Shown here in pieces: positions 21,048-32,976 of a stretch of DNA of 64,000 nt. The DNA is from Gymnopilus junonius (Eukaryota; Basidiomycota; Agaricomycetes; Agaricales; Galerinaceae), in NCBI GenBank assembly GCA_015501075.1, contig JADNYJ010000008.1:496001-560000 (forward strand), given 5' to 3'. Under the pieces are notes generated by a model. It made no database searches and had not been told where the DNA came from. It was given only the letters and a program-made list of their open reading frames with translations. The position numbers and the translations under genes are program-made. Numbering within the stretch: the stretch's first letter is position 1; every line of letters begins with the position of its first letter.

Positions 21048-21478
21048 ATGAAATTCGCCACACTCTTCTCTTCGTTCACCCTCTCCGTCTTGTCTGTTTA
21101 CGGCCTCACCGTAAGCTACGACACAGCATATGACAACGCCGGTCAATCACTCAACACCGTCGCCTGCTCTGATGGAGCTAACGGCCTCGAGAGCCTCGGA
21201 TTCACCACCTTTGGCTCCCTCCCCTCCTTCCCAACATCGGCGGTGCACCCGCCGTGACTGGGTGGAACTCGCCAGCCTGCGGCACCTGCTGGAGCCTGAC
21301 GTATATTAACACCAAAGGAGTGTCGAAGAGCATTAATATTTTGGCGATCGATGTTGCGACTCCGAATTTCAATATTGCGGAGGAAGCCATGAATACACTT
21401 ACAGGTGGACAGGCCGTTCAGCTGGGAAGGGTGACTATTACCGCCAAGCAGGTTAGTCAGAGCGCGTGCGGGCTCTAA
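21048..21478 (+). CDS. cerato-platanin family protein, copy 2, one-base frameshift
   Basis: Tandem paralogue of the gene at 19533, with the same signal peptide pattern (MKFATLFSSFTLSVLSVYG), the same mature start YDTAYDNAGQSLNTVACSDG, then ACGTCW and the terminal SACGL. The frame changes within FGSLPSFP..: aligned to copy 1 at nucleotide level, one C is missing in the CCC run at 21230-21232. Everything before and after is conserved in its own frame, so either a very recent null mutation or a consensus error explains it. Read literally, the product ends after 69 residues and lacks three of four cysteines. With one C added it would be a normal 143-residue protein. Confidence 0.85.
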
Positions 21479-21949
21479 GGCGTGCAAGTAAGTGGAATTT
21501 GGTGATCTGTCTTTTTATCTCTTCTCTGACCCTCATTCTAGATAGTTCAGTGTTACTTAGTCAGTGCAACGTCAATGGACTTTCGAATTGTGACATTACG
21601 CACTTTTAGCAAATAGTCATATCGTTTTGTGGCTTTATATGAATATGATTTACATCTGTAATTCTTCTCCTTCAATTAGCCTAGCACTGAAAAATCCACG
21701 TTGAAAAGACGAATGTAATCATACCTCAATTATTGAACATGACTTGTTGAATGGTCTGCCCTTGGTCTTCCCCGTGGACCAATGTTGTGTACCAAGAAAC
21801 TTAGTCCTTGCGTTAGCCATTGCCAATTTGAGAATAAATTATGTTTGGAAAATAGATTGAATGTACATTTTTCATTTTTCGCTTCATTACGGAAGTCGGT
21901 AGTTACGGGTGCAACAGAAGAGACAAAAGGTCAGTTTTTATGGAGTAGC
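21479..21949. other. intergenic between convergent genes
   Basis: Shared 3' region of cerato-platanin copy 2 (plus) and the Rds1-like gene (minus). No coding signal seen. Confidence 0.5.
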
Positions 21950-23411
21950 TCAGCCGGCTTGGTACAGAGCGGGGCCAGCGACGATGTGCTGGTTGAGAGC
22001 GCTGATGTTGGCTGGCGTAACAGTAACATTGTCGTCGGTGATAGCAACAAACCTAATAAAGTTTCAGGAGTCAGATGCGTTCCTCAAAAAAAAGAAGAAT
22101 AACGATAGAATAACGTGACAGGCAGGAAGAAGGTCGCCAGTGAATAAAAAAAAGAAAAAAGACTGTAGGAAAAATTTCAGAAGAAGAGAAACGTACATGG
22201 TCCCATTGACGATGGGAGAAGTGCCATCTCCAAATACCCGACCTCCAGGTTGGTACGTTCTTCCAGTCGTTCCATTTCCCGTCCCATTAATGTCAAAGAG
22301 GTCCGTATATGTCGTGTTTAACTGCGACATCCATGCAACAAACTGATAATAGATAAAGAACAAAGTATTAAACATTGTTGTGAGAAAGACAGAAAGAGGA
22401 AAAGGATTCGAACGAACCTGGGGTGCACCTGCTGATGTACTCGTCGTAAAACTGTCGTTGTACCCTACTTGCTTTCCAGGCGATTCCCAAGTAAAGGTCA
22501 CCTCGCGACCAGGGTAAGACAGAGGGTCGGTGCGGTTATGGGTTATAGCTGGAGTGGTCTCATACCCTGTCGAGTTGGTGTCGTTGTAGGCTGTCGCATT
22601 GAGGTTGTTCTGAAGAAAGAAGGAAAGGTCAGATCGAAGAAAATGATCCAATAGCGGAATGAAAATGGCACTTGCCTCGATGTTCAATGCTGGGAAGTTT
22701 TGCCATATGATACGCGGGTTCTCAGCCGGGCAACTGACGAGATACGGCGCCAGCAAGGTCCACGCCATACTCTGCGTGATTCCCACCTCAAACCAGACAG
22801 GCATAGGGAACAGTCCCTCAAACTGCCTAAAAATCATCTGCTGCCTCGCTTCGGTCGTGATGCTTTGCAGCAACAACGTCGCTGCATCTCTCGAATTCAA
22901 ATGTTCCAAAAACCCGTACACACCCGATTCGCCGAACCGCGTGAGTTTTTGGCAGAAATCGATAAACTCGCGCACGGTGTTGAATGAGTAGCGGTACGTG
23001 CATTGCTTTGCGGCGCGCTCACCGAGGATGTTGGAGACGAGGATGGCGTGTCCGAGTTCTTGATCTGCCATGAACTCGATAAGGTGTCTGTCTTCGGCGG
23101 TGAGGCCTACAGCTTCGAAGTCGGCGACAGAAAATTTGGCAAGGCCGTAATGGAAGAGGTCGAGCTCAATATATTCTTGGTTGAGCGCAAGATTCTGAGG
23201 GGAAAAAATAAGTAAATGACATTGGGTAAGGAGGAGCGACGAGGCTTACTAGGGACTGGAAGTCGAACTGGCTCAAAGGTCGATAGATGGGCGTAGAGCC
23301 ATTTGTGTTCAACCCACCAGAGGGTGTGTACGGATTAGGAGGTGCTGGCCAAGCGGAAACGATCCCGGCAAGAGGCAAGAGCGAGGCTATTAATGACGTC
23401 GTCTTCTTCAT
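21950..23411 (-). CDS. secreted ferritin-like Rds1-type protein
   Basis: Similar to fungal stress-response protein Rds1 (regulated by nutrient or sexual state in S. pombe); biochemical role unknown. Five exons on the minus strand: 23411-23250, 23194-22676, 22609-22418, 22342-22197 and 22052-21950. The start at 23411 gives a signal peptide (MKKTTSLIASLLPLAGIVSA); an in-frame ATG lies 12 bases upstream. Ferritin-like helices carry NLALNQEYIELDLFHYGLA and FMADQELGHAILVSNILG, with the E/H residues expected of this superfamily. The Asn-rich C-terminal part and ITDDNVTVTPANISALNQHI close the protein. The intron after exon 2 begins GC (ATCGAG/GCAAGT), a GC-AG intron. All frames are intact. It is divergent from the FHA gene with about 680 bp between. 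Confidence 0.88.
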
Positions 23412-24089
23412 GGCGCCAAGCACAATATCAGGGAGGGAAGAACGAACGAAAATGGTGCGTAAGCACGCAGGTCATTTTGAGATAGAAGACTTATATACTC
23501 ACTCCACAGGAGCGGGCAGGACATTGTTCACATTGGTAAGAGCATGAACGTCATGTTTGTCGCCGCAGTTGCGACATTGACTGAGAAATCAAAGATAGAC
23601 TGAGAACAAACGCAATGAACCTTGGAAACGATCATCCTTGCCGTATTTGTGATAGGAGCCCGGAGACTTAGAGGCACAGAATAGTCCACTAGCGAGATAT
23701 TGCGAAACGTCGTGTGTGGTTCTCACTTGGTTCTCACCACTCCATTTCGAAACAGAGACGTTGCAAAAACCGATATAGCGCGTTTATGACAGGATATACG
23801 TCTTCAGTTCTTCCGCAGATCGAGTACATCCCATGGGAGTTTCAAGTTCTCCAATTCTGAAGCGAAACAGTGCAATGAGTGTGGATTGAACGATTCGAAT
23901 TTCACCGTGACTTGATTGTGGCACATTAACTGTGACAATGTGCACGTGCATAGAGGTATACACGTTACTGTCACGTGATTGTTGAACCTGGACGCGTCTG
24001 ATTTTCGTTGTTGAAACTTGAATTTCAATTTGTACCTCGTCCTCAACGTCGGCGACGGTGTCGAGCGCATTTCGTCAACGGCCAGCACA
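23412..24089. promoter_or_regulatory. divergent promoter region
   Basis: About 680 bp between the Rds1-like and FHA gene starts, without coding signal. Contains two GTCACGTG/TCACGTGA-like E-box palindromes near 23970 (CACGTGAT) and CACGTG-related sequence near 23943. Functional assignment is inference. Confidence 0.35.
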
Positions 24090-27000
24090 ATGGACACCTC
24101 TGGCTTCAGCCAAGTTGGGCGATACGGCACCCTCAGCCTGCTCAAAAAGCGTACCTCCACTCTGCCAGTCAATGGCAGTCCCGAGCAATCCCAGGTTGTG
24201 ACTTCATTCGGGATTGACAATGCAAATCTCACATTTGGACGAGCGTCGTCCTGCGATGTGAGGTTATATTACCCCTCTGTGGATTCTGTACATTGTACGG
24301 TCGTCAATGAGGATGGCAAGGTATAATTAAATTCTTGATTCTAGTTCTCCTTTGCTTATTTTTATTATTTCGTTTTCGACTTGATAGGCTTTCCTTGCTG
24401 TACAAGGAAAATCTGGTGCTCTCGTGGATGGTTGTTGGGTTTACCCCCATACTTCATCCTCCTCTTCCAAAGATAGAGGGTCCGGGAACAACCGCAACAA
24501 TCTATAATCCCTCTATCCAATAACACCGTTTTCGAGATTCATGGTAAACGGTTCAAGTTCACCTATCCGCCTAAAGAAGTTCGCAGAGTGCTTTTGGCAA
24601 CTCCAGCCAGTGAGTTGCAAAGGTCTTTTTTTTTGCTCAAAACCCAAGTCTTACCTGCGGTATTTTCCAGCACAACGAAACCGAAAGCTCCGTCTATCAA
24701 TGATCCAATCTGCCCAAGTATTCTCACCCCGCCCCTCTCATGACCCAAGAGAGAATCTCAGGATTTTGCAGAGTCCTATCAGGACTAGCATTTTCGGGGG
24801 CGACGGTGGCGGAGACACAAACGGACCCAGAAGCAGGAGCCAGAGCCCGACTAAAGCGCGGGGAGTGTCGCCTTTGAAGTTTGGTATCAGAGCCCCTAGC
24901 GATGACGAAGACGAAGATGAAGACGATATAGAAGAGGAAGAAGAACATGACGAGAACCAAGACAACCGTGGCCGGACAGGATATGGTGCCGATGGGCCAC
25001 AAGCAGAGGAAGAAGAACATATTGTGCTGGTGCACACCAACCATCCTCGCGTAGTAGAGGAAGAACGAGATCTAGTCATCCTCGAAGATGTCCCTCTGCA
25101 TCTTGTCCTTCCATCTCCTTCCGTTTATTCCTCGGGTTCTCCTGTTCGGCCAGGTCACCAGAGGCCAACGATCATGCAACCTCAACCTCAACAACCACAA
25201 GCTTATTCACAACAAGTTCAGCCTCCGAGCACCCCACCACGCCGCCGTTCGATCGGGGGTAATGCTCTTCACCGAGCCGTTCTCATCCGGAGCGCTCAGC
25301 GTGCTGTGTGGAAGGCTGAGAAGGAGCGAGAAGAGCTGGAGGAGGAGCTGGAGGTGTTGGACACGGTCGTTGATCCTATTGAAGCTGACGAAAAGAATGA
25401 GGAAGAGGAAGAGGAGTACGTTCTTCGGGGACGTGGGCTTGGAACACAACACCAAGAAGCGGAATATGGGGAAGAATCAGAAGACGTGGAGATGCGGAGT
25501 GTGAGCGACGAAGAAGAGTATGACGAGGAAGCGTCCAGTGAAGAAGATGAAGATGAAGAAGCTCGGAAGGCACAGCAGAAGCCGCTCTGGAGGAAGAGCA
25601 TCGAAAAGATCATACCCTGGCCATTTAGCGGCAGTAAAGAGGTATATTTAATGTTGCCACTTTATTTCCACGCGCTGAATTTCATTAGGACAATAATGGT
25701 CATGACGACGAAGATGAGAACAGCGAAGACGCAGAGGACGAAAATGATGCTCCGGCTCCTCTACCTGTCCGTTTCAATGCTACGCCTGCTCGTAGGCGAC
25801 TAGGGTCGTTTATGACTCCTCAACCCCAACAACATCAGCCGAAGAAGGAAAATTTCGCTTCTTCCAATGCAGCAGCCTCCGCCGCTGCAGCTGCAGGCCC
25901 AGGAAGATACTCCCTCGGAGGAGGCGAAGCAAGGAGAGTTATCATACAACAGCCATGGAAAATCAATGATCTTGTTGTGCCTCCCATTGCAAGGACGTCC
26001 ACTTCCACGGCTTTCCCTGCACCTGCCATGCGATCTAGTGACCCTCCAGAACCACTTGCATCATCCGCGACGACAACGGCAGTTCCGGGCTCAGCTACAA
26101 AGCCCCCACCTGTTACGGAAGAAGAACGTCGTGCCATCCAAGAACGCAGGCGTAGCGCGGCGCGCGAGCTCAAAACGCGTGAAGATGTATTTTGGAAAGA
26201 TGGCGCGCCCGGCATGATGTCCAGCCCTGCCAAGTCTCCTGCGAAGGCAGCAACTGGCCTTGGTGTGGGCAGGCCGTCGTTCATGAACGCTGCGATAGGC
26301 GTGACGCCAGGCAAGAAACCACTGTTTGGCTCTCCTATGAAGGGCAGATCTTTGGAATATTCCATCCAGGAGTCTGAAGCTGAGAGAAAAGCGGCAGAGG
26401 AGGACGAGGGGGATAAACTCTTCTTGGATGAGGCTGCTCGGTCCAGTAAAGGTAAAGCGACGGCAACACCACGAAAGTCTTCTGCTAGCAAATACCAGGA
26501 CGATGATGAGGACAGCTTGGATACCAATGGGCTGCTCGAACGTATGAGAGAGACAGTGGAGAGTATGAAGCGCAGGAGAAGCAGCGCTGTCCATCGGGTA
26601 CCTGCTACGCCCAAGGGATTATTTGGAGAAGAAGAAAAGTCTTCGTCTTCTAACGAGCCATCTGATCCTACTCATACTTTCACTCCGGCGAGGGACTCCT
26701 CTTGGAAATGTGAAGAAGATCGATTTCACGCGAATCAATACCCCAGCTGGCGGTACCGGTGCCCCTTCAGGTGTTGTTGATGCTGGCAGGACAATTCCAG
26801 GCACGCCAGTTCCTGTCACTCCTCCCCAAGCCGCTGCAGTGTCATACTCCTCTACTGAAAAAACCTGCTATTACTGACGTCGTCGGTGCAGATGAGGAAG
26901 AGTCCGCCTCGGAGCCTAAAGAACTGGAACCTTTCAGTCTCCTCAGACCCGGTGCTGCCCGTCCTTCTTTGGCTCTACGTCAAAAGGAGCAGGAGCTTGC

Positions 27001-28579
27001 GACAGAAAAAGAGTCCAATAGTGAACCAGCACCTATTCCTGTTGTTGTTATTGATACTGCAGCTGCTGAAGAAGATGAAGATGGCAATCAACCTGAACCA
27101 GAGGTGAAAGCGAGAGGGGCCAGAGGAAGGCCGCGGATGTTGAGAGCTCCAAAGGCTAAGGCTCAGGCTAAGGAAATTGTTTCTCCAGCTGACGAAGAGG
27201 CACAAGAAAGTGAAGAGGTGGGTAAATTTCTTCCATTTGTAAAAATGAAATTGAGTGCGCTCCGAGCTTCATCATTATTCGCGCCCTATCCCCATTTTTT
27301 GCCTTTCCCTTATCTTCATTTCCTCCCCTTCATCGAATGCCGTCTTTGGGGCCATACTAACATTCGCATTCTCCTCATCAGCTTCAAACCAAACCAAAGT
27401 CCTCCTCCGCAAAACCAACCTCGAGAATCAAGCCAACGTCTACCTCAACCAAACCAAGATCCAGGTCGGCTGCCAGATCACCTGCCCCTGAGCATATGCC
27501 TGCAGCAGAACTTGCTGCACCACAGTCAGGACCGAAGAGGAGACAACGTTCCAAGACACCTCAGCCTCGTGGGAGCCCAGAAGAAGACCCTCAAGCAGAA
27601 CCTGAACCGGCTCCAACACGTTCAGGCGGTGCGAGGAAAACGAGAAAGGATACTGCTGAGCTTGAGGAGCCTGCCGCTGTCGAGCCCGTCAAAAGGAAAG
27701 GACGAAAGGCGGCGGCGGCGACGGAACCCGAGGCAGAGGTTGAAGTGTTTGAAGAGAAGCCAGCTTTGGTGAAGCGTGGTCGCAATCCCCGATCCACTGT
27801 TGTCGCTTCTGCTGAGGACGAACCTGCTGCGACACCAGCGCCTGCCAAGAGAGGGAGGTCCAAGAAGGCTAAGGATTCCGTGCCAACAGTGACAGAGGAA
27901 ATTGAAGACAATGATGAACTGGATTCATACCAAGTTGCGCTTAATACTGTGCCTCCTACCACAACTGGAGCTGTTCCTTCGTCCTCCAAGAAGAAGACAG
28001 ATAAAGAGAAGACCCAGTCCCAAATTCGCCCTCCATCCCGCACTCAACAGCGAAAAGCAGTAGGCAGTGCTTCCAAGATCAAGCAAGAGCCTGACGCTGA
28101 TGAGAACACGGACCGCGAACAGAAGGCTGCTACTACTACCCGAGGACGTGCAGTAGCCATCAAGACGCCAGCGCACAGAACGGCGAAGGCGGCAACTGGA
28201 ACTGGAACAGGGGCCAAGCCACGAGGCAGACCGCCCCAAAACACCTGCCTCTGGTCCAGCGGCGACACCTGCTGCCCCGTCCTCAGTAGACGATAGTGAG
28301 GAAAAGGAGAACGCCCCCGGAGGGTCTGGTAATGGGAGCGACGAATCCAAGGACGAGCCAGTGACCAAGATACGGGTGTCCAGGCGTACTGCTGGTACCA
28401 GCGCAATGGCTGGGTCTGGCAAGAGCGTGAAGAGCGTTGCAACTAGGAGAGCCAAAGGTGGTTCGAAGGCGGCAGCTGTCAAGGTCGAAGAGGATGATGA
28501 TGGACCAGTTGCTGCTGCTGCTACCACCGGCAGGGCGAGGACGACCAGGGTCATGCGCACACGTACTAAGACGGGATAA
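24090..28579 (+). CDS. FHA-domain nuclear protein with AT-hooks
   Basis: A large, mostly disordered protein of roughly 1,400 residues. Exons: 24090-24320, 24388-24609, 24671-25641, 25689-27217 and 27382-28579. The FHA domain (phosphothreonine binding) spans about residues 10-140: FGIDNANLTFGRASSCDVRL (Gly-Arg of the binding loop), SVDSVHCTVV (the SxxH loop) and NNTVFEIHGKRFKF. After it come acidic tracts, a conserved-looking LHRAVLIRSAQRAVWKAE block, and Lys/Arg-Pro-rich regions with AT-hook cores RGRPR and RGRPP, suggesting a chromatin role (inference). Four one-base shifts interrupt the frame: near 24506 inside the FHA domain, near 26688, in an A-run near 26862 and in a CCCC run near 28230. 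Two are homopolymer gains; coding quality is unchanged across them, so consensus error is likely. Confidence 0.75.
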
Positions 28580-28910
28580 TGCAGGCCATCTGGAGGAGTT
28601 AAATTGGTGCAGCGGCGCTGGGACAAGATTAACATTATGACATGATATCCGTATTGAAATTTTGACTCGTGATGACTATCATTTCCTTTCTTTTTACTTT
28701 TATTCCCGCCTTGTACTATAAATGTTTGACGAAGACCTTGTATATACCCAAAAGTACCATGACCTGCGATCTACTGACTATTTACCTCGATGATCAGCGA
28801 TCGATTAGCATGTCAGTTAACAGCTGTGAAGTACTAACTTTAACTCCATTCATCATCACAGTGCTTGACCTCGACCCTTTATTAATTGGACGAATTATCG
28901 TCGAACTCGG

Positions 28911-30030
28911 TCACGCATCTCGAAATACCCATGGCGGTAGTGAATCTAATATCCAGCCTTGTAGTGTTGGTGCAACGTCCTCTTTAATCGGAGTAATCTT
29001 AAAATCGGCTCTTTGTAATCTTTTGAGTGCACAGAGCGAAGTCCTCGAGTTTGCATGAAGATCGCTCCAAAATGTCCAAAATTGTTCGAACGTCCGTCAA
29101 GAAGGGATTTCCAGAGGATTCGGGGGATAAGAGCTGTAGGGTCAGTCCCTCCAACTTCGGCAATACCAGTGGTTCTAAAAGTTGGGGCAGCAGTTTAGTG
29201 CTAATTGCAACCATGAGTGTCCGGAGACAAGCATGATGAAAGGGGGTTGCAAATTCGAGGGAAATGGGCGGTCGTCTGGCGGATATATTATGATGTCAAG
29301 ACTTTCAAGCACTGGACAGGCAGCAAGAATGTTTAAACAATCGGCGACTGTTGGTAAAGTGACGTTGTCTATCGGGTTCTGAGAGCAAACGAGCTGCACC
29401 AAAGCAGCCCAGTTTGAAATTTTTTCAAGGGCTTCGGGAAGACTATAGCATGGGAAACTCCAATCGACTCTTTTCAGCATCGTCGAGGAATGAAGGATAT
29501 CTATGGGACGTGATTCCTCTTGAATGAGAGAGTTGGAAGGACTTTGACTGCTTCGACATGGATCGATGAGAGTATAGGTGGGGGGTTAATCTGGCATCTG
29601 TTTAAGAAGGAGCGAATGAAACTCTGGGGAAAGGCGAAAATCAATCATATGCCAAGCATCATAGTAAGAAAGAAATAAGTCCAGGAGACGACCCATGATC
29701 CCAAAGTCCCCCTCAACAGATGCTGTTACCACCAACGTCAGGGGAGACGCTGCCGCAAGAGACAACCAAGGTTTTGCCAAATCGGCGTGCCTGCTCACCG
29801 GGTAAGAAATGTAAAGTTTTGCCCGCAGTGAGCCCAACCCACGCGATATACGCCTCCATCGCTGATTAACTTCTCCGAGGATCATTGGATTGACGATTTC
29901 ACGAGCCTGGGATGAAATGGAGTAGCCAGTCCTGTGTTGAATGTCTGGTTATGGTTCTGGATCATGAACATAATACGAGAATACAATTTCCAGAACTTCT
30001 GAAGGAAGACCAGCGATAGGTGAGCTAACC
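28911..30030 (-). pseudogene. decayed F-box/LRR-like gene
   Basis: Minus-strand pieces of an F-box protein of the mushroom-expanded family: F-box start IAGLPSEVLEIVFSYYVHDP near 30010, then MILGEVNQRWRRISRGLGSL near 29880, then VSRHADLAKPWLSLAAAS and Leu-rich segments to PPWVFRDA, ending TGA at 28911. Two TAA codons interrupt the same frame (after ..HDPEP near 29955, and after ..LLKQMPD at 29588-29586), and the frame shifts at least twice (near 29235 and near 29030). The nonsense codons are substitutions, so this is most likely a true pseudogene even if some shifts are consensus errors. Confidence 0.65.
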
Positions 30031-30545
30031 TGGGTAGAAGATGGCGCAAAAATGTCCCTGCGTTTGCCCATGTCCGTGAGCCTGACATCAGCCTGACTAA
30101 GGGTGTGCCTGGAGGTGCACCAACCAACCGTCTTGTAATATAAGGGACGGTATCAGGGGTTCGTTGATCCTAGAGGTATTTGAGGTGAACGTGCTTCAGC
30201 TCTGGACTGGTCTTGGCGGCCATTTATAGAAGTAACCTAGTCGGCACAAGTCAAGTTGACGAGAAAAGCGTCACATCGAAAAGCTTGCGAAGCCACCTGG
30301 TCGAACCCGCAGCTTCTTCCCACCTAATGACATTTCTTCCTTCACTACTGTGCATCTGTCCTAGACTTGTCGATGTCAACACTGACTGACAGTCACTGAG
30401 CAGTAACACTGGCTTCCGCATAATTTCTACCACCAACAATTGATAAATGGGTTAGTAAATACTCAGGTACCCTATGTCGATGCCCAGCTGACTTGCGAGT
30501 GCTAAACGGTATTGACAAAAGCAGTGCCACGGGACATTAATACAT

Positions 30546-32520
30546 CTACTTGATCTTGGTAGCCGTCCAGAAAGATGCATGATACACATATCCCAGCATG
30601 CTCTGCGCATTATTGGTGTACGTAGTGTCGATCGTCCTTTCATTCTAAAAATAATAGAAAGAGGGAGAAAAGTTGGCGTAAATCCACATAAAAGCAAGGA
30701 AAACAAATCATAGGACTGCTCACAGAGATCTCAAACCCAACCTCCCTCGCAAGTGTCTTGACCTCCTCCATGTCTAATTCGACTGATAGGTCGTTCGTGT
30801 TGTTATTTTCCCAGTGCCATAGAAGAGGTCCTGTAAACAAGTCAGATAGGCGACACGATATCGGGCGACGTTGAGGACATACCAATGTTAATCCATATAC
30901 CTCCTGGGGCCAAGATACGATGCAGAATGCGCAAGTAGTTTACTATATTTTTGGCCTTCGAAGAAGAATGAGGAACGAGGCGTCAAGTGTGGAAACTGTG
31001 CGCACAGTATCAATGAAGAAACACGTCAAAATCGCATTCCATTGTCCTTCTTGCTCTGGCTATCAAATATATCTTCAAAATCACCTGTCCACTTAAATTC
31101 AGTTTCCTTGACAGCACAATGCATGGAATTTAGCAGACCCGCGACCAACGAGAAATCCGACCCGGCGGGTAGATCAGACGGATCGACGTCTGGGACGGCA
31201 ACCTTTCGGAGAATAGATTCTTTGTTAGGCGCATTGGAAAACGAGTGGACGTAGGGATGGAAGGTGTGTTGTTTAATTTGGGCCGTCCTGTGGTAATGAA
31301 AGAAAGAAGAAAGGGATTCAGATGCATCGCGTTAGACGGGGCACAGCGTACTTATTTAAGATAAAGTAGGATGTGAGGAGCATGTAGTGAGAGAATTCGT
31401 TGGCTTGACATGCAAAGCCTAAAGGAAAGCATAAAGAGCTCGTCAGAACAAGGACAGGTACATGCAGCGTCAATAGTAAGTGCAGTGTAACCACCCATGT
31501 GTGCCACATCCCATGAGAGCCGACCTAGACCGGAGCCGGGGACAAGGACTTTCAGGTTCCGCTTTTCTCAAAGGGAACGTCGGAAAAGTGCTGCACTAAT
31601 GCGTCTTTCATCGGTTTGTAGCATACTTCGCGTTCCTCGTTACCCTGAAATGAAAAAAGAAAAGAAGAGAGGCATTAGTTATAATATTGAATGTATAAAG
31701 CACATCATCAGCCCACCTCCTCGCTCCAATCGCGCACGAGCTGCTTCATCGTGCTCCGTAGCTTATCCATATCAGACTCCGTTGGACGGTGCTTGCGTGG
31801 ACGATCGTGTGTATCTTCGTGTCTTCCTCGTGTCCCCCTCTTCCTCTTGATCTTGGATCACTATGGCTATGTCCTCCATGACCTCCTCTCCCTGCATGTG
31901 AATGAGAGTGCGAATGTGAACCTGGTCAAAGACGCGCTCATTAGTAAATTAAACGAGAAAAGATAAAGCATCGTACCGTGGTCATGTTCGTGGCCAGGGC
32001 TATGCGAATGAAAATGGGATGGGCCCTGCTCTTCCTCTTCCTCGTCATCATCCAACTCATGCCCAAAAATCTGAGGGTCATCAACAACCTTGGACAGAAA
32101 ATCGGCATTGGCTATGATGGCCTTGTCCGTCTCCTCCAGCTTCTGCTTGTAGCCAAGCTTTTCTAGGACATCTTGATCAGCTTTGGGAGAAGATAGATGT
32201 CTTTTCTTCGCCGATTATTGGCAGATAGCTAGGAGAATTCTGATTAGTAGAGACGTGTAAACCTAAAGTATTATGGACGTACCGCATGTTGGGGTAGTGT
32301 TTGAAGGCACTGATGACATTGGCAAAGTGACGCTGCTCTTGGGAGGTTCAGAGATGGCTCGAAGTACGAATAGATTAGCTGGATAAGTGGGGCATACCCT
32401 CCTCTATATCTTCCATGCTGGGTTCCATGATGTCTGCGATAGCGTTGTCGACGACGAGCCGTGTTCGTTCCTTCAGACCCTGACTCGATGTTGTACTGAT
32501 GAAAAGACCAACTGGGCACA
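30546..32520 (-). CDS. N2227-like methyltransferase (carnosine N-methyltransferase type)
   Basis: An S-adenosylmethionine-dependent methyltransferase of the N2227/CARNMT1 family; the human member methylates carnosine and a histidine in proteins. Eukaryotic family blocks in order: MEPSMEDIEEEQRHFANVIS, SANNRRRKDIY, LGYKQKLEETDKAI, EGNEEREVCYKPM, the SAM-binding LKVLVPGSGLGRLSWDVAH, FACQANEFSHYMLLTSYFIL, HTFHPYVHSFSNAPNKESIL, GSDFSLVAG, TCFFIDT, YLRILHRILAPGGIWINIGP and NERTIDTTYTNNAQSMLGYV, ending TAG at 30548-30546. Between the first and second halves is a His-rich linker (see findings). About ten short introns fit. One-base losses break the frame near 31055, 31564 (an A/T run), 31800 and 32190, while motifs on both sides are perfect. 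The 5' end above about 32520 is not resolved. Confidence 0.82.
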
Positions 32521-32976
32521 AATAAACATCCAAATACCATCTGCTTATTACCACTACTATCTCCTCCTTGCCAATGGTTTTCTTGAATTGCTTTTGTATA
32601 CTATGATCATGATTCTCGAAGATCTCTCTCCTGTATTGGATTTTCGACGTCTTTCAACGCACTGCATCGTCCTTTACGACAGGTTCCGAATAATGGGTTA
32701 TGGCGCACAACGCATACCTACCACCTGTCGATTTTCAGAATCTATATAAAGCCGGCTCTGGAACTCTTGGCTCGTTTTTTAAAGGACACGACGACATGGC
32801 TCTTGCTTTAGGGCGCTCCTGTGGACAGCCTCGTTCCGAAGTTGGCACAAAGTCGCTCTGATAACGTTCACGTGCCCTAGTGTCAGGTTAGACTAAGATA
32901 TTGCAGAGTAAACTCAGCCTCAGTATTCTAGTTCTCATACCACCACCTTGCAGTCGGCCATGAAGTCAACCAAGCT

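Noticed and set aside
25835..26614. Minus-strand frame of 259 residues, Ser-rich
   Set aside because: It is the antisense shadow of the low-complexity FHA/AT-hook coding sequence on the plus strand.
30251..30439. Minus-strand 62-residue frame upstream of the F-box relic
   Set aside because: No homology or splice context; considered noise.
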